NCBI GenBank assembly: GCA_963745205.1
Contig: CAVUWX010000010.1
Coordinates: 24,936 to 88,935, forward strand
Source of the DNA: Hyphomicrobium_A sp963745205
Lineage (GTDB): Bacteria; Pseudomonadota; Alphaproteobacteria; Rhizobiales; Hyphomicrobiaceae
Length of the DNA stretch: 64,000 bases
Direction: 5' to 3'
In this document: positions 16,824 to 27,370 of the stretch, piece by piece
Layout of the letters: every line of letters starts with the position of its first letter
Numbering within the stretch: the first letter of the stretch is position 1
Notes under the pieces: generated by a model
The model's input: only the letters and a program-made list of their open reading frames with translations
What the model was told of the DNA's origin: nothing
The model's database searches: none
Program-made: the position numbers and the translations under genes

Positions 16824-17819
16824 ATGAGCGCACCCGTCGAAACCATCGAGGTGAAAAGCAGCGAAGCAGGCATCCGGCTCGACCGCTGGTTTCGGGTGCA
16901 CTTCCCCGATGTCGGCTACGCCTACCTGCAGAAGCTCTTGCGCACCGGCCAGATCCGGGTCGACAGCCGCCGCGTCGAAGCCAATGAACGGCTTGAGGCC
17001 GGCGCGCGAGTCCGTGTGCCCAAGGTCGTGCGTCAGGAGAAGAAGCCGGCGGCGCCCACCGTGAAGCCGCCGCTCGGGCTGTCGAAGGCCGACCGCAGTC
17101 GCATCGAGCACATGATCCTCTACGAGGACGATCATGTTCTCGTTCTCAACAAGCCCTTCGGCCTCGCCGTGCAGGGCGGCACCGGCACCAAGCGCCACAT
17201 CGACGGTATGCTCGCCGGCATGGCCGACCGCTTCGGGGATCGCCCGCGCCTCGTGCACCGGCTGGACCGCGATACGACCGGTGTGCTGCTGGTCGCCAAG
17301 CATCGCGATGCGGCGGCGAAGCTCGGCCGCCTCTTCCAGACCCGCTCCGCCGCCAAGACGTACTGGGCCCTCGTCAAGGGCGTGCCGAAGCCGCACCAGG
17401 GCAAGGTCGAGGCGCCGCTCGTGAAGGCCGCCGGCCCCGACGGCGACCGCGTGCGCAAGGCGCTGCCGGGCGAGCAGGAGGTAGCCATGCACGCCACCAC
17501 GCACTACTCCCTGATCGACCGCGTGGCGAGCAAGGCCGCCTGGATGTCGCTGAAACCCGTGACGGGGCGTCAGCACCAGCTGCGCGCGCACATGGCGCTG
17601 ATCGGCCACCCCATCGTGGGCGATAACAAATACGGCGGCGACAAGAACACACCGGCTGAGCAAATCGAAGACAAGCTGCACCTGCACGCGCGCCGGCTCG
17701 TTCTGCCGCACCCATATTCGGGCGGTAAGATCGACGTGACCGCGCCGCTGCCCGAGCACATGAAGAAGACCTGGGAGCTCTTGGGGCTCGATGCGGAGCG
17801 CTACGAGAAGGCGGAATGA
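16824..17819 (+). CDS. rluC: Ribosomal large-subunit pseudouridine synthase, RluC/RluD family
   Basis: A 331-residue enzyme that isomerises uridines in 23S rRNA. An N-terminal S4 RNA-binding domain (GIRLDRWFRVHFPDVGYAYL, IRVDSRRVEANERLEAGARV) precedes the catalytic domain with HRLDRDTTGVLL, where the second Asp is the nucleophile. KPVTGRQHQLRAHMALIGHP is also diagnostic. RluC is the likely subtype by context, not proven. Its stop overlaps the next start by four bases. Confidence 0.92.
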   Translation: MSAPVETIEVKSSEAGIRLDRWFRVHFPDVGYAYLQKLLRTGQIRVDSRRVEANERLEAGARVRVPKVVRQEKKPAAPTVKPPLGLSKADRSRIEHMILYEDDHVLVLNKPFGLAVQGGTGTKRHIDGMLAGMADRFGDRPRLVHRLDRDTTGVLLVAKHRDAAAKLGRLFQTRSAAKTYWALVKGVPKPHQGKVEAPLVKAAGPDGDRVRKALPGEQEVAMHATTHYSLIDRVASKAAWMSLKPVTGRQHQLRAHMALIGHPIVGDNKYGGDKNTPAEQIEDKLHLHARRLVLPHPYSGGKIDVTAPLPEHMKKTWELLGLDAERYEKAE

Positions 17820-18499
17820 AGAAGCTCGTCATCCTCGATTGCGACGGCACGCTCGTCGACAGCCAGAACGGCATCTGGGAGGCGATGGTGCATGCCTTCT
17901 CGAGCCTAGGCCTGCCGGTGCCCACGCGCGCCGCGACGCTCGCCATCGTGGGGCTGTCGCTGCCCGAAGCGTTCGCGGCGCTGGCACCAGACTGCAGCCC
18001 AGTCGTGCGCGGCAAGCTTTCGGAGCGCTACCGCGGCGCCTTCATCGAGATGAAGCGCGATCCCGCGCTGCACGAGCCACTGTTTGAAGGCGTCGGCGCG
18101 GCGATCGATGCGCTGAGCGGACGCCCGGATGTCGTGCTCGGTATCGCCACGGGCAAGTCCCGCCGCGGCATCGACCGGCTGTTCAAGCGCGAGGGCTGGA
18201 GCAAGCATTTTCTCACCGTGCAGACAGCGGACGACCACCCCTCAAAGCCGCACCCGGCGATGGTCCTCGCCGCCATGGCCGAGGCCCGCGTCGGTCCGAA
18301 GCACACGGTGATGGTGGGCGACACGACCTTCGACATGGAGATGGCGCTGGCGGCGGGCTCGGGCGCGCTCGGGGTCGCCTGGGGTTATCATCCGGTGGAG
18401 GAGCTGCGGGAGGCGGGCGCGCACGGCGTGGTCGAAACCTGCAAGCACCTCCCCGGCGACATCGACGCTTACTTCTCGCGCCGGGAGAAGGCAGCGTGA
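17816..18499 (+). CDS. HAD-superfamily hydrolase, phosphoglycolate-phosphatase-like
   Basis: A 227-residue HAD phosphatase. Motif I is DCDGTLVDS near residues 8-16, motif II is in GIATGKS, and motif IV is MVGDTTFDMEMALAAG. A helical cap lies between motifs I and II. Proteins of this group dephosphorylate small phosphorylated metabolites; the substrate is not readable. Overlaps rluC and the ATP12 gene by four bases on either side, a tightly coupled operon. Confidence 0.88.
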   Translation: MKKLVILDCDGTLVDSQNGIWEAMVHAFSSLGLPVPTRAATLAIVGLSLPEAFAALAPDCSPVVRGKLSERYRGAFIEMKRDPALHEPLFEGVGAAIDALSGRPDVVLGIATGKSRRGIDRLFKREGWSKHFLTVQTADDHPSKPHPAMVLAAMAEARVGPKHTVMVGDTTFDMEMALAAGSGALGVAWGYHPVEELREAGAHGVVETCKHLPGDIDAYFSRREKAA

Positions 18500-19263
18500 C
18501 GACCAACGGCGAGGCCGACAAGCCCGTGAAGGTGCCGGGCAAGAAGCCCTTGGCGCCGCCGCTGCCGAAGCGCTTCTATGCTGACGTGACGGTCGCGCCG
18601 GCCGAGGGCGGCTTTGCCATTCTGCTCGACGGCAAGCCCGTCCGCACGCCGCGCAAGCAGCCGCTGAAGGTGCCGACGCGCCCCCTCGCCGAGGCCATTG
18701 CCGCCGAGTGGGCCGCACAGAAGGAGCGCGTCGACCCGTCGAGCATGCCGCTGTCGAAGCTTGCCATCACCGCGATCGACGGCGTCGCCACGCACATGGC
18801 CGATGTGGCTTCCGATATCGTGAAGTTCGCCGGCAGCGATCTTCTCTGCTATCGCGCCGAGGATCCCGAGGCGCTCAAGGCTCTGCAGGCGGCAGCCTGG
18901 GATCCCATGCTGCGGTGGGCCGAGGCTGAGCTCGGTGCACGTTTTTCGACCGCCAAGGGGGTCATGCCGGTCAGCCAGCGCCCCGAGGCGCTCGAACGCG
19001 TCGCCGCGGCGGTCGCGCCCTTCGACGCTATGGCGCTGACGAGCCTGCACGTCCTGACGACGCTCACCGGTTCCGCGATCATGGCGCTTGCCCATGCGGC
19101 AGGCCGCATATCGGCGGAGGAGGCGTGGGCGGCCGCCCACGTGGATGAGGATTGGCAGGTCAGCCGATGGGGCATCGACGTCGAGGCGGCGGAGCGGCGC
19201 GCGCGGCGCTGGGCGGAAATGCAGGCCGCGAGCCGGTTTCTCGAGCTGCTTAGGGCAAACTGA
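18496..19263 (+). CDS. ATP12-family F1-ATPase assembly chaperone
   Basis: A 255-residue protein of the ATP12 family, which binds the F1 alpha subunit during ATP synthase assembly. Typical segments are KRFYADVTV, YAILLDGKPVRTP (here FAILLDGKPVRTPRK), WAAQ, MPLSKLAITAIDG and DLLCYRAEDPE. GTG start overlapping the HAD gene. ATP12 downstream of rluC and a HAD phosphatase is a common alphaproteobacterial arrangement. Confidence 0.93.
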   Translation: MTTNGEADKPVKVPGKKPLAPPLPKRFYADVTVAPAEGGFAILLDGKPVRTPRKQPLKVPTRPLAEAIAAEWAAQKERVDPSSMPLSKLAITAIDGVATHMADVASDIVKFAGSDLLCYRAEDPEALKALQAAAWDPMLRWAEAELGARFSTAKGVMPVSQRPEALERVAAAVAPFDAMALTSLHVLTTLTGSAIMALAHAAGRISAEEAWAAAHVDEDWQVSRWGIDVEAAERRARRWAEMQAASRFLELLRAN

Positions 19264-19366
19264 GCGCAAGAGGGCGATTTCGGATCAGTGTTGTTCCCTG
19301 CGGAACAGTCCCGCGCCTGCGGCCGTGGGACATCTTTATGGGTGAACGCCATTCATGGAGCGACCT

Positions 19367-19447
19367 ATGCCCTTGAGCCTTTTTGACCTTGCGATTGTCG
19401 CTATCGTCGTCGCGGCGATGCCCTTGATCATACGAAGCGGCCTGTAA
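19367..19447 (+). CDS. Possible 26-residue membrane peptide
   Basis: A short open frame with GGAG nine bases before the ATG. The product is one hydrophobic helix (FDLAIVAIVVAAMPLIIRS). Its end, AAMPLIIRSGL, resembles FVMPLIIWANL in the larger membrane protein 60 bases downstream, so it may be a truncated paralog or just a decayed duplicate. Translation is unproven. Confidence 0.3.
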   Translation: MPLSLFDLAIVAIVVAAMPLIIRSGL

Positions 19448-19508
19448 CGTCGCCTCCTAGTGAGGATCGGGGGCACGCTCGTCGCTATCGAAAGCCCTGG
19501 AGCTGCAA

Positions 19509-19865
19509 ATGCAACCGCTCGACACCTACAGTCTGATCGTCGATTTCATCATTCTCTTCGTGATGCCCCTGATCATCTGGGCAAACCTCCGGCAAAGCGG
19601 CGCAAGCAACCCCCTCAACGCCTACCTTTGGACCGAGCACCCAAACTTCATGCGCGTCTCGCTCGTCATCATCGGCATGCTCGTGCTCTATTCCGCCGTT
19701 GCGCTCCTCGGCCACTTCGGGGTCCTGCCTAGCGACGTCGTCGAGACCGCCAACATCGTCATCGGCATTCCGTTCCTGTTCCTGGCCGTCGTCGAGATCG
19801 TCCTGGCGGCGAGGGCAGGGCTCAAGTTCCTGCGGGATCGCAAGGCGAGGTCGCGCAAAATTTAA
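19509..19865 (+). CDS. Small three-helix membrane protein
   Basis: A 118-residue hydrophobic protein with three likely membrane helices: residues ~8-26 (SLIVDFIILFVMPLIIWAN), ~48-70 (VSLVIIGMLVLYSAVALLG) and ~78-102 (ANIVIGIPFLFLAVVEIVL). The C-terminus is basic (KFLRDRKARSRK), suggesting a cytoplasmic tail. No known family is recognised. It is followed by a separate secreted DUF4189 gene. Confidence 0.65.
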   Translation: MQPLDTYSLIVDFIILFVMPLIIWANLRQSGASNPLNAYLWTEHPNFMRVSLVIIGMLVLYSAVALLGHFGVLPSDVVETANIVIGIPFLFLAVVEIVLAARAGLKFLRDRKARSRKI

Positions 19866-19962
19866 GCATCTTGAGCGTGTGGCCGAGACCCCTCCTGCAA
19901 GCCGCTTTTGGGCGCCCAAGATTTCGCCTAAGATGGCTGCGTTGGCAGGGAGGGCGGTCAAG

Positions 19963-20334
19963 ATGGCGTGGCTCATAAGGGGCGTTCCGGCCGTTGTGTT
20001 GCTCCTGGTTCTCTCCGGGGCTGCCGAGGCGCGCGACTACTACGGCGCCATCGCCTATTCGAAGACGACGCGCGCCCAAGGCTACGTCTACGATCAAGAT
20101 TTACAGGACGAGGCCGAGTCCGCGGCGCTCGTCTCCTGCAGCGATTCGGCTAGCGACTGTGAACCGCTGATCTGGTTCCGCAATGCCTGCGGGGCGCTGG
20201 CCGTTTCCTCCGAAGGGGCCTACGGCGGCACCTGGGGCGAGGACGAGGCGACCGCCGAACAGAAGGCGTTGAAGGCGTGCGGTGAATACGCCAAGGACTG
20301 CCAGATCGTGCGCTGGGTCTGCACAACTCACTGA
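19963..20334 (+). CDS. Secreted DUF4189 protein
   Basis: A 123-residue protein with an N-terminal signal peptide (LIRGVPAVVLLLVLSGAAEA). The mature part begins RDYYGAIAYSKTT and is rich in cysteines, with AALVSC, DCEPLIWFRNACGALAVS, ALKACG and DCQIVRWVC, the DUF4189 pattern. Function is unknown; the cysteines probably form disulfides in the periplasm. The ATG at 19963 is preferred over the one at 19933 because it fits the signal peptide and has GGGAGGGCGG upstream. Confidence 0.8.
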   Translation: MAWLIRGVPAVVLLLVLSGAAEARDYYGAIAYSKTTRAQGYVYDQDLQDEAESAALVSCSDSASDCEPLIWFRNACGALAVSSEGAYGGTWGEDEATAEQKALKACGEYAKDCQIVRWVCTTH

Positions 20335-20448
20335 CGTCCGGGCCCCTGACGCAAGGTCGCGCTGTTGGCGCTTGCGCGCGGGCCAGCCCATGCTATGAGC
20401 CCTCATAGTCGGCAGCGCCAACCGGGGCGCAGCCGCGAGGGACCGCTC

Positions 20449-21981
<1,533 letters not shown>

Positions 21982-22178
21982 GGGCGCGGATGATGCGCTT
22001 GCCGGCTCGTGACCTTCGACAAGGGCGTGCCGATTGCCGCCGTCAAGGGCGCGCGTCCGGGGCGCCTCGTGGCGCTCTAGGAGCCTCCGCCGCGACGCCC
22101 CAGACCTTGGCGCCCGGTTGACAGGAGCGTTCCCGTTGCCGATCTGAGGGCCAGCACCGCAGCAATCGGAAGGCTCGC

Positions 22179-22973
22179 ATGAACATCGATCTTTCGGGCA
22201 AGACCGCACTCATCACCGGCTCCACCGCCGGCATCGGCCGCGCCATCGCAGAAGGCCTGGCCAAGGCGGGCGCGGCCGTCGTCGTCAATGGCCGCAAGCA
22301 GGAGACGGTGGACAGGGCAGTTGCCGCCGTCTCCCTGGCTGGGACGGGCGCCAAGGTCTGCGGCGTCGCGGCCGACGTTTCGACGGCGATGGGCTGCGCG
22401 GCCATTGTTAGCGCCGTGCCAAGCGTCGACATTCTCGTGAACAACGCCGGCATCTTCGAGCCCAAGCCCTTCGCCGAGATCCCCGACGCCGACTGGACGC
22501 GCTTCTTTGAGGTGAACGTCTTATCGGGCGTGCGCCTGTCGCGCGCCTATCTGCCCGGCATGCTCGAGCGCAACTGGGGCCGCATCATCTTCATCTCGTC
22601 GGAATCGGGCCTGCAGATCCCCAAGGAGATGATCCACTACGGCCTCACCAAGACGGCGCAGCTCGCGCTCTCCCGCGGACTCGCCGAGACCACGTCGGGG
22701 ACGGGTGTGACGGTCAACGCGGTGCTGCCGGGCCCCACCCGCTCCGACGGCGTGGAGGAATTCCTGGTGAGCATGGCCGAGGACGCGGGCCAATCCCCCG
22801 ACGAGTTCGCCAAGACTTTCGTTAAGACGCTGCGCCCTTCCTCGCTGCTGGAGCGCTTTGCCAGCGTCGAGGAGGTCGCAAACATGGTAGTCTACGTCGC
22901 CTCGAAGGAAGCCTCGGCCACCAACGGCGCGGCGCTTCGGGTCGATGGTGGCGTTGTCCGCTCCATCGCGTGA
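22179..22973 (+). CDS. Classical SDR-family oxidoreductase
   Basis: A 264-residue short-chain dehydrogenase. The cofactor motif TGSTAGIGRA is at residues 14-23, NNAG near residue 88, and the catalytic YGLTK follows SSESGLQIPKEMIH. The C-terminal TNGAALRVDGGVVRSI is typical. Substrate is not readable; located between the two propionyl-CoA carboxylase genes but not obviously co-transcribed with pccB (197-base gap). Confidence 0.88.
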   Translation: MNIDLSGKTALITGSTAGIGRAIAEGLAKAGAAVVVNGRKQETVDRAVAAVSLAGTGAKVCGVAADVSTAMGCAAIVSAVPSVDILVNNAGIFEPKPFAEIPDADWTRFFEVNVLSGVRLSRAYLPGMLERNWGRIIFISSESGLQIPKEMIHYGLTKTAQLALSRGLAETTSGTGVTVNAVLPGPTRSDGVEEFLVSMAEDAGQSPDEFAKTFVKTLRPSSLLERFASVEEVANMVVYVASKEASATNGAALRVDGGVVRSIA

Positions 22974-23013
22974 GGACGCGGGTATGACGCGGGTATATTG
23001 AAGGTTGCAAGCC

Positions 23014-23370
23014 ATGAGACGCTTGAGGGGGCCATTGGCGGCCCTGTTGGGAGCGGCCCTTCTGGCCGTGGCACTGGCGGCGAGCAGCCAGGCCTACGAG
23101 CAAGGCCTCTGCTACGAGACGATCGGTTGCGTGCAGGACCGGCTCATCGACCAGCGCGATGCCGAGAAGCTCGGCTGCGACCAGCTCTGGACCGTGCGCA
23201 ACGGCATCTATGCGGTGCGCGGCTACTGCTTCAAGACCGAGCGCGGCAAGGCCAACTTCAGCAACGAGGGCTGCAATTTTGACGACGAAGCCCAGGTGCC
23301 GCTCAACGACTACGAGCGCGCCAACGTTAAGCTCATCCGCGAGCTCGAGCAGCGCCGCAACTGCGGATAA
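23014..23370 (+). CDS. Secreted YARHG-like domain protein
   Basis: A 118-residue protein with a signal peptide (LAALLGAALLAVALAASSQA, cleavage before YEQG). The mature region has LGCDQLWTVRNGIYAVRGYC followed by FKTERGKANFSNEGC, the pattern of the YARHG extracellular domain, with six cysteines in total. The role of this domain is unknown. ATG start chosen over the TTG three codons upstream. Confidence 0.7.
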   Translation: MRRLRGPLAALLGAALLAVALAASSQAYEQGLCYETIGCVQDRLIDQRDAEKLGCDQLWTVRNGIYAVRGYCFKTERGKANFSNEGCNFDDEAQVPLNDYERANVKLIRELEQRRNCG

Positions 23371-23604
23371 GCGGCGGCATCATTCGCCAATGACACGTAG
23401 CCCGACGCGGCCTGCGCGCACGGCCTAAGCGTCCATTTTCCCACTCGAATCATGCTTTGCCCGCGACAGCACCGGCAACATGAACGCCGCCTGCAATCGG
23501 TATTCAGATCGAGTTCAACGCCACCCCCTTATTCCTCGCCCACATCAACAGCCGAGGCCTGCGCGATCCGCCAGCGCCTCTCAACCGAGGAAGGGGTGCA
23601 CCCC

Positions 23605-23937
23605 ATGAACAAGATTGCTCTTATCGCTACCGGCCTGCTTGTCGCGACCACCGCGGCCGCCTCCGCCAACAGCATCGATGCCACCCGTGACCGTCAGGCG
23701 GACCGCATCGAGCACGGCCGCGAGACCGGCAAGATCACGTGGACCGAAGGCCTGCGGCTGCGCGCCGAGCAGCACCGCATCGCGCGCACGGAGGCGGAGT
23801 ATGAGTCGAAGGGTTACATGACGAAGTCCGAGCGCCGCAGTGTTCGGGACATGCAGGAAGATGCTGCCGAGCACATCGCGGAGGAGAAGAACAACGGCTG
23901 GAGCCGGGTCTGGTGGCTGCCGCGCGTCGGCAAGTAG
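23605..23937 (+). CDS. Small secreted hypothetical protein
   Basis: A 110-residue protein with signal peptide MNKIALIATGLLVATTAAAS-like start, cleaved near SANS. The mature part is charged and probably helical (DRQADRIEHGRETGKITWTE, RLRAEQHRIARTEAEYES), ending with WSRVWWLPRVGK. No recognised family. ATG preceded by GAGGAAGGGG. A strong terminator hairpin lies 33 bases downstream, so it is probably monocistronic. Confidence 0.65.
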   Translation: MNKIALIATGLLVATTAAASANSIDATRDRQADRIEHGRETGKITWTEGLRLRAEQHRIARTEAEYESKGYMTKSERRSVRDMQEDAAEHIAEEKNNGWSRVWWLPRVGK

Positions 23938-23969
23938 CCCTAGTGAGGTTCTCCGTTTGCAAGTTTCCT

Positions 23970-23997
23970 GGGGCTGCCGCGAGGCGGCCCCCTTTTT
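23970..23997 (+). terminator. Rho-independent terminator
   Basis: GGGGCTGCC and GGCGGCCCC pair around a GCGA loop (23970-23991, one T.G wobble), followed directly by CTTTTTG. It ends the transcript of the small secreted protein gene at 23605. Confidence 0.8.
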
Positions 23998-24142
23998 GTC
24001 GGGATGGGCACCTTGATGCGCTGCGGCCACACTTCAACCATCGATAGAGCGAACGCCTCGGTTCGGGGCACCCGTTAGCCAATTGGTAAGCCCGAGATCC
24101 TAGTCTTCCCAGCGAGGTTTCTCGCGAACTAAGGGGTTTGAA

Positions 24143-25150
24143 ATGGGCGGGTTGGGGTTGCTTCGGTTCGAAGAGATCATGCGGGGCGGCAGCATTAACG
24201 ATGTCGATGTCCTGCGGCTGCGCGGCGCCTTGCATGACGACGGCATTGTTTCGGCCGACGAGGCGGAAATGCTGTTCCGGCTCAATGAAGCTTGCCCCTC
24301 GCAGCACCCGGCATGGGCCGACCTCTTTATCGAGACGCTGACCGATTACCTCGTCGATCAGTCGGAGCCGGAGGGCTATCTGACCACCGATGACGCCAAG
24401 CGCTTGATCGGGCGGGTGACGAGCGGCGGCCGCTCGCCCCGCCGGGTCGAACTCGATTTGATCGTCAACGTTCTCGACAGGTCGCGCTGGTCGCCGGTGA
24501 GCCTATCGCGCTTTGCGCTCGAGCAGGTGAAGCGGGCCGTCACCGATGGCGACGGACCCTTGCGCGCCGGGCATGCGCCCGTGAAGGGCACCATTCGCGA
24601 GCCGGAGGTGGAGCTGGTGCGCCGCATTCTTTATGCCTTCGGCGGCGACGGCAGCGTGGCAGTGACGCGCGCGGAGGCGGAAGTCCTCTTCGACATCAAC
24701 GACGCCATTGCCGATCCGGCGGAGAACCCCGTTTGGGCCGACCTTTTCGTCAAAGCCATCACCAACGTCGTGATGGCAGCCTCCGGCCGGGCCGTGCCGA
24801 CGCGGGAGGAAGCACTGCGCCGGGATGCCTGGCTTATCGAGCGTGGCGAGCTTTCGCCAAGCGCGCTTCTGGCGGCTATGGTGCGGTCAAGCCTCGACGC
24901 GGTATGGGGCGCCTACCAGGAACAGTCGCCAGAGGAGCGAGCTCTGGCCCGGCTCGAGCACCAGCGCATCGAGATCATCACCAGTGAGGCGATCACCGAG
25001 GCCGAAGCCGCCTGGCTGTGCGGGCGCATTGGGCGCGGCGGACGGCTGACCGCGAACGAAACTGCCCTCATCGCCTACCTCAAGAAGGAATGCGCGGCGA
25101 TGCACCCCGATCTGCAGGCCACGGTGAACAGGCTCGCAGAAGCTGCCTGA
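24143..25150 (+). CDS. Hypothetical protein with internal tandem repeats
   Basis: A 335-residue acidic, helical, soluble protein with no recognised domain. It contains repeated modules. Residues ~38-73 (ADEAEMLFRLNEA ... HPAWADLFIETLTDYLV) closely match ~185-222 (RAEAEVLFDINDA ... NPVWADLFVKAITNVVM), and a weaker third copy lies at the end (TEAEAAWLCGRIG ... CAAMHPDLQ). Its role is unknown. No signal peptide. Preceded by a 205-base gap after the terminator. Confidence 0.7.
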   Translation: MGGLGLLRFEEIMRGGSINDVDVLRLRGALHDDGIVSADEAEMLFRLNEACPSQHPAWADLFIETLTDYLVDQSEPEGYLTTDDAKRLIGRVTSGGRSPRRVELDLIVNVLDRSRWSPVSLSRFALEQVKRAVTDGDGPLRAGHAPVKGTIREPEVELVRRILYAFGGDGSVAVTRAEAEVLFDINDAIADPAENPVWADLFVKAITNVVMAASGRAVPTREEALRRDAWLIERGELSPSALLAAMVRSSLDAVWGAYQEQSPEERALARLEHQRIEIITSEAITEAEAAWLCGRIGRGGRLTANETALIAYLKKECAAMHPDLQATVNRLAEAA

Positions 25151-25350
25151 GCGACCAAAAGCGCAATTGCGCCCTGTGGCGAGCAGCCTAGCGTGGCTGA
25201 CAGCGGCGTTGGCGGCTAATCTTTGATCATCTGCGCTGGCGCCGATCGGCTCACGCCTGTTTACGACACCTTTGTGGCCGTCTAGAACGACAGCCACGAT
25301 TGACCGGCGTCCCGTCCGGGGTGCGCCCGCCAGCAGGGCTTCAAGCGACA

Positions 25351-27369
25351 ATGTTCACAAAGATCCTGATCGCTAACCGCGGTGAGATCGCTTGCCGCGT
25401 CATCAAGACCGCGCGGAAAATGGGCATCAAGACGGTGGCGGTCTATTCCGACGCCGACCGCGATTCCCTTCACGTCGAGATGGCGGACGAGGCGGTGCAC
25501 TTAGGCCCGCCGCCTGCCGCCCAGTCCTACCTGCTGATCGACAAGATCGTGGAGGCCTGCAAGGCCACGGGGGCCCAAGCGGTCCATCCGGGCTACGGCT
25601 TCCTATCCGAGCGCGAGGCCTTCCCAATCGCGCTCGAGAAGGCCGGCATCGTATTCATCGGGCCGAACCCCAAGGCGATCGCCGCCATGGGCGACAAGAT
25701 CGAGAGCAAGAAGGCCGCGGCCAAGGCCAAGGTCTCCACCGTGCCCGGGTACGTGGGCGAGATCGCCGACGTCGACCACGCGGTCAAGATCGCGGACGAG
25801 ATCGGCTACCCCGTTATGATCAAGGCCTCCGCCGGCGGCGGCGGCAAGGGCATGCGCATTGCCTGGGGAAAAGGGGAGGTCGCGGACGGCTTCACCTCCT
25901 CGCGCAACGAAGCCAAGGCGAGCTTCGGCGACGACCGCATGTTCATCGAAAAGTTCATCGTCAACCCGCGCCACATCGAGATCCAGCTCATCGGCGACAA
26001 GCACGGCAATGTCGTTTATCTGGGCGAGCGCGAATGCTCGATCCAGCGGCGCAACCAGAAGGTGATCGAGGAAGCGCCATCGCCGCTGCTCGACGAGAAG
26101 ACCCGCCGTGCCATGGGCGAGCAGGCGGTCACACTCGCCAAGGCGGTCGGCTACGATTCAGCCGGCACGGTTGAGTTCGTCGCCGGCCAGGACAAGAGCT
26201 TCTACTTCCTGGAGATGAACACGCGCCTGCAGGTTGAGCATCCGGTGACGGAGCTGATCACGGGCGTGGACCTCGTCGAGCTGATGATCCGCGTCGCCGC
26301 CGGGGAGAAGCTGCCATTCAAGCAGTCGGACGTGAAGCTCAACGGCTGGGCGGTCGAAAGTCGCGTTTATGCCGAGGATCCGTTCCGCAACTTCCTACCT
26401 TCGATCGGGCGCCTCGTGCGCTACCGCCCTCCGGCCGAGGAAGTGCGAGGCGGCGTCACCGTGCGCAACGACACCGGCGTATACGAGGGCGGCGAAATCT
26501 CGATATTCTACGACCCGATGATCGCCAAGCTCGTCACCCACGCCCCCACGCGCGAGGCTGCGATCATCGCCCAGGCCGACGCGCTCGACGCGTTCTACAT
26601 CGACGGGATCCAGCACAATATTCCCTTCCTGGCCGCACTCATGCAGCACCCGCGCTGGAAGAAGGGCGCCCTCTCGACCGGATTCATCCCCGAGGAGTTC
26701 CCCGACTGCTTCAAGCCAAGGGAAGCCAAGGGCGAGGAGCTCGAGGTAGTCGTGGCGGTGGCCGCCACCGTTGACCACCAGAGCAACCTGCGCCGTCGCG
26801 AGATCACACATCAGATGTCGGGAGAGCGCGTGCGCTTCGCCACGCAGCGCGTGGTGAAAGTCGGCGACGGACAGATGAAGGTCGAGATTTCCGGGCCGCT
26901 CGCGGGTCCGTTCCAGGTCGTGTTCCGCGATAAGGCAGGCAAGCCCACCCGCTCGGTGGCGGTCGCCTCGGCCTGGCAACCGGGCGAGCCCGTGTGGCAC
27001 GGCAAGGTGGGCGACCGGTACGCCCACGTGCAGGTCCGGCCTATCGTCAACGGCGCGAGCCTCGCCTACCGCGGCATCCAGGTGCCGGTCTACGTCTATA
27101 CCGAGCGCGAGGCGGCGCTCGTCGCGCTGATGCCGGCGAAGGCTGCGGCGGACACCTCCAAGGTGCTGCTCTGCCCCATGCCGGGCCTCGTGAAGGCGAT
27201 CAACGTAGCCGAAGGCCAGGAGGTGCAGCCGGGGGATTCGCTCGCCGTGGTCGAGGCCATGAAGATGGAGAACATCCTGCGGGCAGAGCGCAAGGGCGTC
27301 GTCAAGAAGGTCAACGCCAAGGCGGGCGACAGCCTCGCGGTCGATGCGGTGATCATGGAGTTCGCGTGA
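25351..27369 (+). CDS. pccA: Propionyl-CoA carboxylase alpha (biotin carboxylase/BCCP) subunit
   Basis: A 672-residue protein that carboxylates its own biotin using ATP and bicarbonate. The N-terminal biotin carboxylase domain (ILIANRGEIACRVIKTARKM, GGGGKGMRIAW, ERECSIQRRNQKVIEEAPS, EMNTRLQVEHPVTE) is complete. The C-terminal biotinyl domain carries VVEAMKMENIL with the biotinylated Lys. The ATG at 25351 is chosen because the family starts MFTKILIANRG. Works with pccB. The next gene (ridA) starts two bases after its stop. Confidence 0.94.
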   Translation: MFTKILIANRGEIACRVIKTARKMGIKTVAVYSDADRDSLHVEMADEAVHLGPPPAAQSYLLIDKIVEACKATGAQAVHPGYGFLSEREAFPIALEKAGIVFIGPNPKAIAAMGDKIESKKAAAKAKVSTVPGYVGEIADVDHAVKIADEIGYPVMIKASAGGGGKGMRIAWGKGEVADGFTSSRNEAKASFGDDRMFIEKFIVNPRHIEIQLIGDKHGNVVYLGERECSIQRRNQKVIEEAPSPLLDEKTRRAMGEQAVTLAKAVGYDSAGTVEFVAGQDKSFYFLEMNTRLQVEHPVTELITGVDLVELMIRVAAGEKLPFKQSDVKLNGWAVESRVYAEDPFRNFLPSIGRLVRYRPPAEEVRGGVTVRNDTGVYEGGEISIFYDPMIAKLVTHAPTREAAIIAQADALDAFYIDGIQHNIPFLAALMQHPRWKKGALSTGFIPEEFPDCFKPREAKGEELEVVVAVAATVDHQSNLRRREITHQMSGERVRFATQRVVKVGDGQMKVEISGPLAGPFQVVFRDKAGKPTRSVAVASAWQPGEPVWHGKVGDRYAHVQVRPIVNGASLAYRGIQVPVYVYTEREAALVALMPAKAAADTSKVLLCPMPGLVKAINVAEGQEVQPGDSLAVVEAMKMENILRAERKGVVKKVNAKAGDSLAVDAVIMEFA

Positions 27370-27370
27370 G

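Noticed and set aside
22009..22080. Short frame reading VTFDKGVPIAAVKGARPG after pccB, slightly like the end of argininosuccinate synthase
   Set aside because: Only 23 residues and no start signal; the resemblance is too weak.
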